This document shows, piece by piece, positions 11,648 to 23,853 of a stretch of 64,000 nt of DNA (within the stretch, counting starts at the first letter, position 1; each line of letters begins with the position of its first letter). This stretch comes from Stereum hirsutum FP-91666 SS1 (taxonomy: Eukaryota > Basidiomycota > Agaricomycetes > Russulales > Stereaceae), in the NCBI RefSeq assembly GCF_000264905.1, contig NW_006763135.1:2021428-2085427 (forward strand), written 5' to 3'. The notes below the pieces were generated by a model. It made no database searches and was not told the DNA's origin. It was given only the letters and a program-made list of their open reading frames with translations. The position numbers and the translations under genes are program-made.

Positions 11648-14132
11648 ATGCCCACCGTTTCCGTAGACAAGGAGGATCTCTGGGAGAGATTAGGCCAGAA
11701 ATTCAGTCTGTCACCGTTCTATGCCTCGAAGATTTACATATTCTCATCGCACCTATATCATCAGCTACGGAGGCCTTTGATCATCTATGCTTTGAGTTTG
11801 GCATTGAGCTTGATGAGGATGTGAGGTCTCAATAGTGAGCTGGTTATGACATTCTCATCGTGTCTTGTCGTTAGACCACAGAAGAGGTAGAAGAGGCCAT
11901 TAAGAAGGGTCTGCCAGCAGAACGTCCTGTGCGTATAATCCCGCTCTGTACTGCTCGAAGCATATTGACTTATACGTATGAATACTCACAGCAACTCAAA
12001 ATCGAGATCCCTGCGAACAGGTTAGCCGAGTCAAGTGTGGCCCAAATCCTTGATACTCATCCCGTTCTGTAGGTATGACTTGCTCTGCATTGAGGGGATT
12101 GCAAGGGCCCTACGGGTGTTCCTTGGAAAAGATAAAGCACCACATTATCGGCTTGTCAATCCGTCAGGTGGCGAAGCGAATATTCTACAGGTCCCTGTCT
12201 CGAAAGAAGTGCGTTATGCGGTTTCATATACATCTGAGATTATTCTCAGCCATCTTGTGTCCTTTGCTCCAGACGCAACAAATCCGACCATACTTTGCTT
12301 CTGCTATCCTCCGCAATGTCAAGTTCACGCAAAGATCCTACGAATCTTTCATCGATCTTCAAGACAAGCTTCACCAGAACATCTGCAGGAAACGCCAGCT
12401 TGTGGCTATCGGCACCCATGACATGGACACCGTGACCACACCCTTCAGGTATGAAGCGAAGAACCCGAAGGACATCAAGTTCGCACCTCTCAACAAAACG
12501 CAGGAGTACACTGCTGAGGAGCTCATGATGGTCTACGAAGTGAGTGGGAGCTAACTCTTGTCGCCCTGTTCCATAACTTAGGCTTGACAAATGCAGTCTG
12601 ACAAAAACATCGGCCGGTACCTTCACATCGTCCGCGATTCTCCCGTCTATCCCATCATCTACGATGCCGAAGACCGTGTGCTATCCTTCCCGCCTATCAT
12701 CAACTCAGAGCACAGCAAGATCACGTTAAACACGCGCAATATCTTTATTGATGTCACCGCAACGGATTTGACGAAACTGAACATCGTCTGTAGTATCGTC
12801 GCTACGATGTTCTCTGAATACTGCGAGGAGCCGTTCACGTACGCTTGTTCTCTCGCTGTTCTGACGAAGCCCTCGAACTCAGTATACATATTCACAGAAT
12901 TGAACCCGTAAAGATTGTATATCCCGATGGCAAAGTACGCATCACGCCCGAGCTCGAGCCTCGACAAATGTTGGCCCACACGTCCTACATCAACTCATGT
13001 ACGGGTCTCAAACTGTCAACGCCTGCGACCAAGGATTTGCTAGAGCGCATGTCCTTACCAACGGAGGCATCGACCACCAACCCCGACGAGCTTCTTGTCA
13101 GCGTCCCCGCCACACGACCGGATATCCTTCACGAGTGCGACCTCATGGAGGATGCTGCCATTGCATATGGTTTCAACAACCTCCCAGACACTTTCCCCGC
13201 CACCAGTACGGTAGCCCAACCGTTAGCTGTGAGCAAGCTCAGCGACATCATCCGTCACGAGTGGGCATACGCCGGCTGGGTCGAGGTTTTACCTCTTATT
13301 TTGGTTGGTCCAAGTCCTCTTTGATATCTTACTCCTCCCACTTACCGATACTCACCGTCATCCCGTACGTTTAGTGCTCGCACGAAGAGAATTTCGAATT
13401 TCTCAACCTCAAAGATGACAACGAGACCGCGGTCAAGATCGGTAATCCCAAGACGCTCGAGTTCCAGGTCGTGCGCACGTCACTCCTACCCGGTCTCCTC
13501 AAGACCATTCGCGAGAACAGGTCGCATGCTCTACCCATGAAGATCTTTGAAACTTCAGACGTCGTGTTCAAGGACCGCAAACGGGAACGCCAGGCGCGCA
13601 ACGTCCGACACGCGGCCGCGGTGTGGTGCAACAAGACTGCAGGGTTTGAGGTCATACATGGATTGTTAGACAGGGCGATGCAGATGCTGGAAGTGCCGAA
13701 GATTGCGAGCACGGATAAAAAGGCGCCGACAGGGTACTATATCAAGGAGAGATCTGGTCAGTGTTCATCCCTTCTGCGTGGACACTGTGGTCACAACGAT
13801 TGTTTGCGTCTAACACTTCTCCTACTTCACACACTTCGTCAGACCCAACCTTCTTCCCAGGCCGTGCTGCATCCATTTACTATCGTGCCCCTCTCAAAGA
13901 CTCCAAACAGCACCACGGCGGAAGCACGCTGGAACATATCAAGGACGACATCAAATCCGCTCTGCATCCCCTTCATCACCACCACGCCTCAGATGTCGAG
14001 ATTGGAAAATTGGGCATCTTGCACCCTGAGGTACTGGAGAAGTTCGAGATCGGATACCCGTGCTCTGCGCTCGAGTTCACACTGGAGCCGTTCAAGAAGA
14101 AGATGTCGGCGATGTGGACGAACGATGAGTAG
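11648..14132 (+). CDS. FRS1: Phenylalanyl-tRNA synthetase beta subunit, cytosolic
   Basis: Beta subunit of the alpha2-beta2 cytosolic PheRS that charges tRNA-Phe. It starts [19 protein letters not shown] and continues in short exons [27 protein letters not shown] and [19 protein letters not shown], the conserved B1 region. Next come the B3/B4 tRNA-binding/editing region ([27 protein letters not shown]), the B5 DNA-binding-like domain ([29 protein letters not shown]), and the catalytic-like domain ([67 protein letters not shown]). Length, about 600 residues, and order match the archaeal/eukaryotic form. About ten short introns, with phase-consistent joins. It shares a divergent promoter with DPH6, and the alpha subunit gene lies only about 9.7 kb downstream on the same strand. 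Confidence 0.95.
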
Positions 14133-14447
14133 TTAATTCGGAGGCGAGCAGGGGGAAACGCACACTCGTGATGGCTTATGGTGGGCACGCGCGAATGACG
14201 ATTTCTGTTGTAGGTTCAAGTTGGCAGTGGATAGACTCGCAGATAGACTGTGCTAAACAGTAAGCGGAAAAGCGGAATGTATCGTGTAATTTCGTTGTTG
14301 TAATTGAATTGCAGACGTCGCCACTGAACTTCCCCGAGTCGATACTACAGCATGTGCCGTAATGCTCGAAAAGAGGTCGTGCGAAGTCTTATTCGCCCCT
14401 AACCCTGTGTGGCTTCAAGGCTACTCTCCGAGCGTCCCCAGCCAGTC
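14133..14447. other. Spacer: FRS1 3'UTR and upstream region of next gene
   Basis: No coding exon recognised. The open frame of the following gene extends upstream of its first ATG (14448) with no stop until near 14409, but contains no earlier ATG in frame. Confidence 0.45.
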
Positions 14448-15315
14448 ATGCCCCTCCCAGAGCACTTCGACACCATGGATTCTGGGATACCTGTCTTCTC
14501 ACCTACTATGTCGAATGAGCCTAACCCTCAATTTGATCCTGAACTATCATACGCGTCTCACAAGCGCCGCAGATCTTCGGGTTCAGAGATGATGCCAGGC
14601 TATTCACTCCCTCAACCAGCTCCAACCTACCCGCCCTCGCAGCCTGGGCCGTTTGGTTTTTTGCACCGTTCATCCGGGGGATACGATCCGCCATCGGATG
14701 GTGGACCTTCATTCGAATCTTATAGGCTTCCTGGCCCCTCGGAGGCAGGCCCCTCAGAGATTCCGGCCCAACAAATCCCATCCGACCCGTTCTCGTACCC
14801 CGATCCAGATGATACCGATCCTTTCTTTTCGTCGGTCAGTGTGCACCCTTTTTGCATGCTTCACGACATCAGAGCGCTAGCTTCGAACAGAGCTAACTAC
14901 AGTCAATCACCGCACTATGTAGATCACTGGTGATCGACCCCCTCCTGACCCGGCGGTTCGCGCTCGTAAACTGCTCGCCCTCGCTCATGCGACTCGAGAC
15001 AGTCTCCTTGCAGCAGAACAAACCGCCTTGCGACGCATCAAGGAATTTCAAGTACTGCACGATATCACGGTAGACGAGCTGGAGGAGATTCGAGTGAAGA
15101 AGAGGGGTGCTATATTGCAGGTGGTTAGCGTTCAGAGGTCGCTAGAGGCGAGAGGCATACCTGTACCTCCTGAGCCTTATAGGCCACAGAGCAGTACTAT
15201 GGGAAATGCCATGGCTCAAGACACTGGCACTAGTAGCGGTACTGGTGCGCGTGCTATGACTCCGTCTTATAATTATTCGTCTAGCCCCTCTGAATCTTCT
15301 CAGATGTCTTCTTGA
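14448..15315 (+). CDS. Hypothetical protein with C-terminal coiled coil
   Basis: Two exons joined by a phase-0 intron of about 90 nt (donor GTCAGT after FFSS near 14835; acceptor GTAG before ITGDRPPPDP near 14924). Exon 1 is Pro/Ser/Gly-rich and disordered, with a basic patch KRRRSS near its start that could act as a nuclear signal. Exon 2 begins with a helical, heptad-like stretch (RARKLLALAHATRD, ALRRIKEFQVLHDITVDELEEI, QVVSVQRSLEARGIP) of roughly 70 residues, then ends in a Ser-rich tail. Intact exons and a consistent splice support a real gene. I do not recognise the family. The layout fits a small nuclear or scaffold protein, but no function should be assigned. Confidence 0.6.
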
Positions 15316-15577
15316 TTGTAAGCTGTTTTGTCCCATCGATCATTCGACTGCTGCTTTGGGTAGGGTAGCTCCCTCGACCTCGTTTCGTTGAGTGTTCAAG
15401 CAGATAATCACTTTACTCTTTCCAACTCCACGTAGTCAGTCTAACGAAGTATTTATTACATGTGCAGTGTTGCTAGCTGGGTATAGGGACGGGGATTCTT
15501 CGTACAACATTCAGCCAAAACAGGACGTGGATGCTGAATACATTTAGGTTACAACACGGTGACAGGTACATTCCGCA

Positions 15578-16870
15578 TCAGCCTTGAAAAGTGTCATTCA
15601 ACCAGGAAATAACCTTCCCGTACGCTTCGCCCTTGCCGCCATTTTTCACCTGAAAGTCACAAAGGAAATCAATATGCACTCCGTTCTTCTCCACTAACCA
15701 ACTGAAGTCTTTGACATTTGGCTTCAACCGCGACATCGAGAACTCCTCGATCGGATCCTTCAAACACTCGACTTCTCCCGCTGTGCTCATGACCCTCTTC
15801 ACCTTACCATCCAGCCCATGCCACCACGCCTCATCGGACTTGATAGGCTCGAACCATTGCTCCTGTCCTGTGGGGATGCCCGGCGTCGCGAGATCGGCCA
15901 TGAACTTGAGAGAGCTGTGATTTATATTGTCCTTTTTATCGTTTTCTTTGAATGAGAGGTATTCTTGGCCAAAGGCCACCCATGGGGAAATGAGGAGGAC
16001 ACCGGCAAGTGGTGAAGAGAGAGTAGGAGGTGGAGTGATGTCAGGCAAAGGATGGAGAGTGTGAGATAAGAACTGAAGGATCAGGTTGCCGCCAGCGGAA
16101 TCGCCTGTGAGGATGATATTCGACGGCGATGTTCCCTTGGAGAGGACATGTGTTACTGCTGCATTAATTTGACGGAGTTGGGTAGGGAACGAAGAGAACG
16201 GCGTCAGAGCTATTGCGAGGAGCGCTTGTGCGTTAGCGTGCAGTTCAAGGCAAACAAATCGTCAACTTCGCTCACAATATGCGAGGAAGATTATACCGGT
16301 GGGCTTCCCGGATCTCTCGAGTTCAGCCTTGACAGCCTTCAAGAATCCAAGGTGTTGATCTGGATTAGCAGGGAAGCAATAGCCTCCACCTATATGGGCA
16401 TCGTTGAATCATTAGCGCCGACATTCAATGATGATAATTGTTGAATACCAACTCACCATGTGAGTAGATCAAAACTCTGTCGTAATTTCGTGGCCCAACC
16501 CAATGCAGCTTTCCCTCGCCTTCGACCTCATCCGTCAGGTTCTCCAGCTTATTGCTCTTTACCCATGCATCATACACCTGCGTCGAATTCTGTGCTCCGA
16601 AAAAGGCCAGCATCTGACGAATATTCCAGGGACGATAGGCCATGTAACGCATGGCCGAGTCATAAGCAACGCGGCCGACAGACCGACCCTTGTTTTCTGA
16701 TTTGAAAAGACCAGCAAGTACAACGAATGCTGATCATTTGTGTCGGAATCAGTAGGAGGACGAGAAGAGAGTGTATGGGACTGGGACTCACGCAGTGGAA
16801 GTAGGTCCTTCACCATCTGAAAGCGCTCTCGGAGCGTAAGAGGCTTAGTGGGGGGAGGACTAGTAGACAT
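15578..16870 (-). CDS. HSL-family alpha/beta hydrolase (esterase), copy A
   Basis: Alpha/beta-hydrolase fold-3 (hormone-sensitive-lipase branch) esterase. It starts MSTSPPPTKPLTLRERFQMV; the next exon has a hydrophobic segment PFVVLAGLF, then WNIRQMLAFFGAQNSTQVYDAW. The oxyanion-hole HGG motif follows RVLIYS at an exon junction, and the nucleophile motif GDSAGGN is in the exon beginning near 16135. Likely catalytic Asp lies in CLKDPIEEF and His in KNGVHIDFLC close to the C-terminus. About 385 residues in five exons. The C-terminal QEQWFEPIKSDEAWWHGLDG region is almost identical to copy B at 35405 and recognisable in the pseudogene at 38585. Substrate is unknown. No clear signal peptide, so intracellular action on esters or lipids is likelier than secretion. 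Confidence 0.88.
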
Positions 16871-18156
16871 GGTGGGACGACGATCTGAGGGGATACCTAC
16901 TCGTCCAGTAGCTACTGCTTTTAAAGTACCACTCCTGTGTACATATTACCTTCTATTACGTCGGGTTTAGCCAGAGAACAGTGTGTGTTCGAGCGAAGAC
17001 GGAGCATGAGAAAAGCTCTTAGCAAATCCACGACTAGTAGCACGGTGGCACGACCTAGCAGAGATTCGAGTCGGATTTACACTCGGGAAGGAAAGATAGA
17101 CCCAAGAATTCTGAATAGCATGCTCCATGGGCTACAATATAGTGTCCTGGTGACATATCTGATGATTGGAAAGCGTCTACCGAGCGAAACTCCGAGGATA
17201 ACTGGCGTTGCAGGAAGTATGAAGCAAGCTTAGGACCGAAGATGACAGGGGCCCAAACGGCATCGGAGAGGGGTCGAAGCCCGAAACCTAACAGACTCGG
17301 CCATGAGTTCTGCTGAACGATCAGCAGCAGCTTGCAATTGTGCGATAATGGTGCAGGTGCACACAAAAAGAGAAGTCAACAAATCGTGCGGATGGGAACG
17401 AAGCAGGGCATGTTACGGCTTGAGAACCCGGATTTTGGCATACATATCGGCTCTGGGCGCCGAGCACGTGGTTACCCAGCAGATGGCCGCCAGTGCGCGG
17501 TGCGTACCTTCCTGGCCTTCTCTGAGTTCTTGACCTTCACAGACAACCGCAGTCTCATCATATCTCAATACTCACCCACCAATCTATATTTCCATGCTGA
17601 CCAGCTAAAACTGAGTGCGTTCGCTCAACAATAATTGCATGAGCGACTGCCACCAACTTGGCGAAGTGTAGTGTTCTCCGCGGAGGCAACTGCGTTATTA
17701 CTTGCGCTTGCCCCTCATCAGAAGAAGGCTAGACTTACAGCACATGTTGTGTGTGAGCTTCTATCTTCTTGATGTCCTCTGTTGGTGTTGTTTTTTACGA
17801 CTGGTCCTAGCCATGTCGTGGTGTGTGCTGCTAGATATGACCCTCATTCGAAGATGAACCTCGATTTCTAGAGGCATTCATACCGTCAGATGGCTCATGA
17901 CCGACACTCAAAAACTTCTGGCACGCCCGTGTTAATCAAGAGAAGCTGTTTGAGTCGATATTACCTGTCCAGAACTGATTGATCATCACGATACTCTCAC
18001 AGGTCAGCGCTGAAACACTACCGCATGATCCTGGAGGGCTCATCGGCCGCGGGGCAGAATGTTCCGAGTCTATAAGGTGAGATAACACTCCTCATTGTCT
18101 AACTTTCTCGTCATTATACCTCCAGCCAAGTTCTTCCCTGTCTCCCGGTAGTGCGG
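16871..18156. other. Gene-poor spacer between divergent genes
   Basis: About 1.3 kb between the start codons of esterase copy A and the DUF6534 gene. Open frames of 70-103 codons exist on both strands (for example minus 17055-17366 and plus 17332-17634), but none has a recognisable domain, a credible ATG context or flanking exons in register. It may hold long leaders, a decayed gene or a non-coding transcript. I cannot support any of these. Confidence 0.4.
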
Positions 18157-20581
18157 ATGTCGAACGCCACCGAGAATCCTATCATTCTCGACATATCGTC
18201 GAGCTATGGGGCGTTGCTTGTAGGTTCCTTGCTCTCGTGCGTGATCTGGGGAATGTCATGTATGCAGACGTAAGTGTGATCAGCAGACTGTCGGCTCTTC
18301 AGAGATTAACCTCCGGAATGCTAGATTTCTTTATTTCATGAAGTAAGTTGCTACTCCACGGGTCAATGCCAATGTCGCAGTTTGCTGGATATCCTTTCTA
18401 GCTACGAGTCGGATTCGTGGTATATGAAGATTCTGGTCAGTGTTCATGTCCATTGGGATGTCCTACTATGTCACTCAATATATGTACCCTCCCAGGTCAT
18501 GACTCTATGGTAGTTGAATCCCCTTGTCAACCATAGGCCCACTATTGATTATGATGCTGACCGTAGGTGTCTTGATACCTCTAACGAGATCCTCTGCATC
18601 AAGTCTTGTAAGTGACAGAGATACCATCGATCTTTTTCTACCCCTTTCTCATCCTGTTGCGAATGCTATGATCGATTAGTGTGGCCGGTCCTCGTCCTGA
18701 ACTACGGAAAAATTGAAGGGCTTAAGATAATACAGAAGTAGGTCGGGTTAGATGTGTTCATTCGGTTATCTATGTCTGATCGTAACACACAGGGAGCTCA
18801 TGGTGTGTATCAGCATAATTTCGTTCGGGTCATTCAAGCTGACTGAGGGCTACCGCGCCTATTTACTCCAGCACCATGTTTGGGTAGTTGTAAGAAATAT
18901 TCTGATCGATGGTCTCTGGTGCATTTCACTGACTACATTCTCTCCACGTACACAGGGTATTCTGTCTACCACTGTGCAGGCTTACTTCCTGCGCCGTATT
19001 TATATATGTATGTACGGTTGCTTCGTATCATTGGACCTCTCTTAAAACTACAGCACACACTGTCGCAGTTAGCGGTCGTAAGAGACCATGGTTATGGTTT
19101 TGTTCCTTGCTGGTGAGTTGCTTTGTTATTACGACTATGCTCTCAGACATACACTGACGTACCATGTCCTTCACGATAAGGGCTTCCTCGCTTCGTGGCA
19201 ATTCAGTGAGCAGAGTCCTATTAGTCTCTCGCAAGAACACCTTTTGACCTCTGTGATCTGCAGTTGGAGCTATTCGTAAGTTCTTCTACTTGTTTATCTA
19301 TCCAGAGGTATATCTTAACCTGAAACGACTCTTGTTTCAGCCTATGATTACTTTTCGTCTGTGATATATTTTCTCCTTTTTTTGGTCAAGCTCTTATGGG
19401 ATCTACGTATGCAGGCTGGGGACTACACAACTCGCAGAGCTATCCACGCAAAAGATGGTTGTACGTGCTCAACTTATTCTGTGTTATTTCCGAAAATAAC
19501 ACCCTCGATGTATAGGGCCTCGCCGTCTCAAATCGTGCCTGTAGCGCCTTCGTGGATATCTGCATCAGCATATCCATGACATGGCTTCTCACCCGAAGAC
19601 CAGCCCCCAGGTTCGAACGGTACGTACCCAATTTTCTTTTTAAAAAACATAGCGTTCGTCTGTTGTGTATGCTTGTGTTTATGGTCCCTCTCCCATGACA
19701 GCACTAGAAGAACGATCTACCGCCTCGTCTTGATCACGATAAACAGCGGCGTATGGACCGCCGTATCCGCCATCCTCGTCCTCGCACCCGTCAGTCCTCC
19801 CTTTCCTTCCCTCCCTTCCCGCTCAGCAACCAATCATTCATCACGCTACTCCATATTCTCATCTCACACCGCACTCACACTTACACCAGATGGCCGCCAT
19901 GCCCTCAACGCTCTACTACACAATGTTCGAGCTCCCAATCGGCTCCCTCTACTTCAGCACCCTCCTCGCCAACCTAAACTCCCGACGCTACGTCCTCGGC
20001 GACGGCGGGATCTGGGCCACCCGCACCATCGCACACACGCAGACGGAGACGACTTCGGGCTCAGGGTCTGGTGGTGCAGGTGCAGGCGTCGAAGGGGCGG
20101 TGAGGATGATCCCGGTCGATACGGGGAGGAGGGGGAGTAGGGGTTTGGGTTTGGGTTTGGGTTTTGGAGGGAGGGCTGCTGTTACTGTTCAGGGGAGGAG
20201 AGCGGAGGAATTGGAGGGGGAGGGGAGGAGGGGGGTTTTGACACATCATGTACGTCCTGTCTTCCTGCTCAGTTCGCTTTCGATGCTCGCTCGAACGTGC
20301 GCGCCTGGACTTTTGAAAGGATTCAATCGAGTTTTGATGCTGATATGGGTTATTTGTGTGTGGATAGGATGCGGGTATCATGATCAAGGTCGATACGGAC
20401 GTCCAGCGGGATGTGGACGGTGCAGAATCCGAACTCGAAATGGACGATCATCCACGGATGACTTCGAAGGTGAGCCTCCGCTCCCGTACATCCTTCAACT
20501 GCCCTCCCTTCTTTCTCCCTTTTGTCCACATTGTATGTCTGACCCAATATCATTTCGTAGGGACAAGATGACTACGTGTAA
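18157..20581 (+). CDS. DUF6534 seven-helix membrane protein
   Basis: A multi-exon membrane protein of the DUF6534 family, which is greatly expanded in Agaricomycetes and has no defined function. The first helix reads SSYGALLVGSLLSCVIWGMS and is followed by very short exons giving the family signature (CMQT, FLYFMN, SDSWYMKILVMTLW, CLDTSNEILCI). The domain's C-terminal part is clear: a helix CSAFVDICISISMTWLL, then RRTIYRLVLITINSGVWTA, and the last helix ending with SLYFSTLLANLNSRRYV, where LANLNSR is the usual end of the family. The tail of about 120 residues is Gly-rich (GLGLGLGFGG, from a TTTGGG-type repeat at 20133-20164) and acidic. Stop at 20581 follows GQDDYV. Exons in 18750-19400 are only tentatively joined. 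Confidence 0.78.
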
Positions 20582-21924
20582 GATTTAAACCGTTAGAATC
20601 CGAGTTTCGATTATGTATGTTTGTAGGCATGCCAGTGGTTGAGAACAATGAAATATCGATATGTGGCCTTGTATGACCGCCCGTCACGGTCGCAAGACCC
20701 CTCAGGGCCGTGTATTACTTACATAGTACCAAGCCGGGCCCCGGGTTCTCCCTCGCCACACCCGTTGAACCTCGCTTGTCGGAGGCCCTCGTTTCGCTTC
20801 AAGTTCTCGGTCGACGCCAAGCGTACAGACTCCACAAAACCAAGTAGACTTACGCTGAGTCGCCGACGACCATTCTACAGGACTTCAAATACATCTGAGT
20901 CTATCATCATGTCGACTCTGACACCTCACCTATTCACCGCACGAGAGCGCTCAACGGGGAGAAGGTGCCACACATCAGTGGCACAAAGGCTCTTTCGGCA
21001 CACAATTCAGCCATCACACCAGTCCAGTCGCATAAATCAGCCATCACTTTCACTTTCTCGTTCTCTTTATCTTCATACTGTGCATCTCTTCTGATTCTAA
21101 ATCTTTCCCCAAAAAACTAAACAAAAAACCGAGCCAAAAAGATGTACGTGCACTCAGAAACAAAACGAAAAAATGCGGTATATAAAGTCGAGGCGTGATG
21201 TCTTCGGGTCGGGATAGCCATGAGTAGTCAGGTCAGTCAGTTAGGGTGTGATGGTTTGGTGTGATTGGGATTGGGATTGGAGGGCAGTAAGTAAAGGCAG
21301 TAAAGCAAAGAAAAGGTAGGTGTGAATAGTGAATTTCATTGCGTAGGTCATTAAGCGGCGTAGGACGTGAGTGTACTTTGTTGTTGGTAGTTGGTTAGCT
21401 AGTAGGTTGATTGGTTAGTCAGTAATCGAGAGTTCTGGTGTTCTGCTGTAGAGGTGTAGAGATGTAGCTGTAGCTGTAGATCGCACTAGTCGCATGTAGA
21501 TGTTACGTATAAACAAAGGATGCAAGTATGCAAAGAGGATAAAGATGCAAGGTTTAAAAAAATGAGTTTAAGTGTTAAAAAAGCCATGGAGAGAAACGAA
21601 GCGAGCAAGGGCAGCGGTGGGCCAATAGATAAGAATACGACACAGTTAGCGGGCAACCCGAGGAAGACGAACTGAATCCCGGAAAGTAAAAAGAAAAGTA
21701 GAAAAGAAAAGAGAAAAAAAGAGGTCGGGAGGAGAACGATGAATTGTGCCCAGGGTAGTAAGATCCAAAGGTCGAAAGCGTAATGCAACACGACGAAAGG
21801 GAAGAAATGATGATATATAGAGCACGCAAGCAAGGATTGAACGGTAAAGCCCAAGTATGGATACAATGGAAGGTCAAAGACTCAAAGCAATGAGACATGT
21901 CGAGCGTGAAAGCCGCCAGCGGGA
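20582..21924. other. Convergent spacer with simple-sequence tracts
   Basis: No gene supported. This lies between two converging genes. The part from about 21200 to 21480 is built of short variants of GTTGGTTAG, GTAGCTGTAG and GGGATTGG and probably belongs to the 3' flank of the VTT gene. Stop-rich, T/A-rich sequence continues to the stop at 21925. Confidence 0.5.
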
Positions 21925-23650
21925 TCATGAAGATGGACCCTGCTCCAACTCGTATTTCTCGCTCATCATGGCCTCCTTCTCCGTGTCCGGCTGTGGTGAC
22001 CGCGAGCGTGACGGTAACCGGACCTTCGACCGCCACTCCTTCACCCATGTCCACCGCGAGACCCGTTCGTCAGAGTCGCTCACTGTAGCGGCCGGTGTCA
22101 GCCAAGCCTTGAGATGATTACGGCCGAGGATGGGTGCGAGCGAGAGGAAAGAGAGGAAGACGAGCTTGAGGATGATTTCGGGCGATGCGAGAATGGAAGA
22201 CATCGTCTGCGGGGTGTGTGAGGGCGAAGATGCCACGGTCTGAAGAATGTCTCCAATCTAAAATATAGTTAGCAACCGGATCCGCCGGGAAGTTCAAAGC
22301 GCGTAAAATTCATACCTGACAGGTGACGGCATTCCACGGGAGGGAGCCAATAAAAGTCCCGAGCAGGATATCGGTCAAAGAGACGCCGCAAACCCCGCAG
22401 GCGATGTTGATCCCTGACCATGGCACGACGCCGACGAGGCGAAGGATGGAGAGACGGACCCATGCTGGCGACTTTGAGCGAGTGCCGATCTCAGCCTGAG
22501 GATCCGACTCGAACGCGCTTCGGGCGAGTGCTAGCGGCCGTGGGAAGAAGCGAGTGAGGATGGGGGCGAGAGGGGTGGCGAGGAGAGACGCAAATATGGA
22601 ACCGATGGTGGTGAGGAATGTGAGGAGGAGTGTGGCCCAGAAGGGAGAGAAGAGGGCTCCTGCGAGGACGTTCTGGATTGGTAAACACGATTATGTCAGC
22701 ACGAGGATGGGCTCGATCACGGCGGACATTGCAGAAGCGGGATAGCGAGAGATCGAGGATTGACAGAGCGATGTAGTGCACCAACGCAAGCACCGTCGGG
22801 TAGTGCGTTCAGAGGAGCGATCTACACCGCTGTGCTCCACACGCCTGCGGAAAGGCTGGGGGAGGACAGGGGACAGGGGCAAAGGCGGAAGAGGTACGTC
22901 AGAGGAAAGGAGACTTACCCAGAGGACAGCACCGGGTATGGAGAAAGCGTGCATCCAAATGCAAATGACGGAGACGACAGCAACGATGTGGGCTACGCTG
23001 CCTGGGCCGCTCTGTGAGTAAGCATGTAGCTCCTTGCCCAGCTGTGCGAGATCGGAGAGGGTCTGAGGCAATGAGATGGTGGAATTTGGCAGCGACCAGA
23101 GGGAGAAGACGACGATTGCGGTGGAGAGTGGAAACATAATAAGAACAAAGAGGATGGGGGTATGAACCTGTGACGAAAGCGGTGATGAGCCGTGCAGGAA
23201 GCGCGCAGGTGTGTATGTGGTACGTACAGACGGAGAGCCCTGCCACCATGCGTGTGAGGATAATCGTAATGGTAGGCGGTCGGGAGTATCAGACAAGGAC
23301 GTCCGTGAGTCTGTTAGTGGGAGAACAGAGTCGGTGGAAGAGCGTGGGGACGAGGGCGCGGAGGACGCGTCTGAGTGGGGAGAGTTGAGCGCGGTGCGGA
23401 CCAAGTCAACGCCGCGGTTGAACATATTCGACAGGGAGGATGACTCTGGGAGGGGTTCGGACGCCTTGTGTGTCTTTTCTGTTACATGGGGAGGGGGCGT
23501 AAAGGGGACGGGGCATTCGACGAAAGAGTTGGGTTTCTGTCGTGTGCCGAGGGTGTGGATGGTGAGTGCCGGGCGGAGGTTCGTGCAGGACGAGGCGCGT
23601 TCCCTGTTGGGTGGCGAGGCGGCCTGGGGGGAGAGCAACTGGGCAGACAT
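21925..23650 (-). CDS. VTT-domain (TVP38/TMEM41-like, SNARE-associated) membrane protein
   Basis: An integral membrane protein of the VTT/DedA superfamily; relatives act in the Golgi (yeast Tvp38) or as ER lipid scramblases (TMEM41B/VMP1). It starts at the first in-frame ATG (MSAQLLSPQ) and has a Ser/Pro-rich cytosolic N-terminus of about 170 residues. A hydrophobic segment follows (ILFVLIMFPLSTAIVVFSLW), then IVAVVSVICIWMHAFSIPGA. After an intron of about 245 nt come NVLAGALFSPFWATLLLTFL and the diagnostic VTT motif LRLVGVVPWSGINIACG...GTFIGSLPWNAVTCQIGD. A last exon (IGDILQTVASS) has one more membrane helix and a basic C-terminal tail. RLxxxxPxxxIN and GxxIGxxP are the family's conserved elements. 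It is head-to-head with FRS2, with 203 bp between the starts. Localisation (Golgi versus ER) cannot be decided here. Confidence 0.85.
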
Positions 23651-23853
23651 GGACGGATGAAAGTGGTGGGAGGGAGAGGGAGAGGAGGGAGAACTCGCCG
23701 TCGTGCGGCGGCTAAGTAGGAGAAGAGAAAAGACCTCGCTAAGCTGCCGATCCACGCCGCGTCCTCGGCTCACGTAACACTCCCTGACTCAACGGACGGC
23801 CGGCGCTTCTGACACCCACACAGCCGCCCCGTCCACAGTCTCATCCATACACC
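23651..23853. promoter_or_regulatory. Bidirectional promoter VTT gene / FRS2 with TGACTCA site
   Basis: These 203 bp serve the VTT protein gene (minus) and FRS2 (plus). TGACTCA at 23785-23791 is a perfect Gcn4/Cpc1/AP-1 consensus site, 63 bp before the FRS2 start codon. This matches the near-consensus sites found before FRS1. Binding is inferred only. Confidence 0.5.

Noticed and set aside
17055..17634. Open frames on both strands between esterase A and the DUF6534 gene
   Set aside because: Neither translation showed a family signature and no flanking exons could be joined in phase.
19605..19625. tRNA B-box-like GGTTCGAAC
   Set aside because: It lies at the end of a DUF6534 exon with no A box at the right distance and no cloverleaf potential.
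20133..20164. TTTGGG telomere-like repeat
   Set aside because: It is inside the DUF6534 coding tail (GLGLGLGFGG) and is not the TTAGGG expected of fungal telomeres.
23651..23773. Upstream extension of the VTT-protein frame
   Set aside because: The extension begins with GTG, not ATG. The first ATG (23650) is used, which leaves a normal promoter for FRS2.
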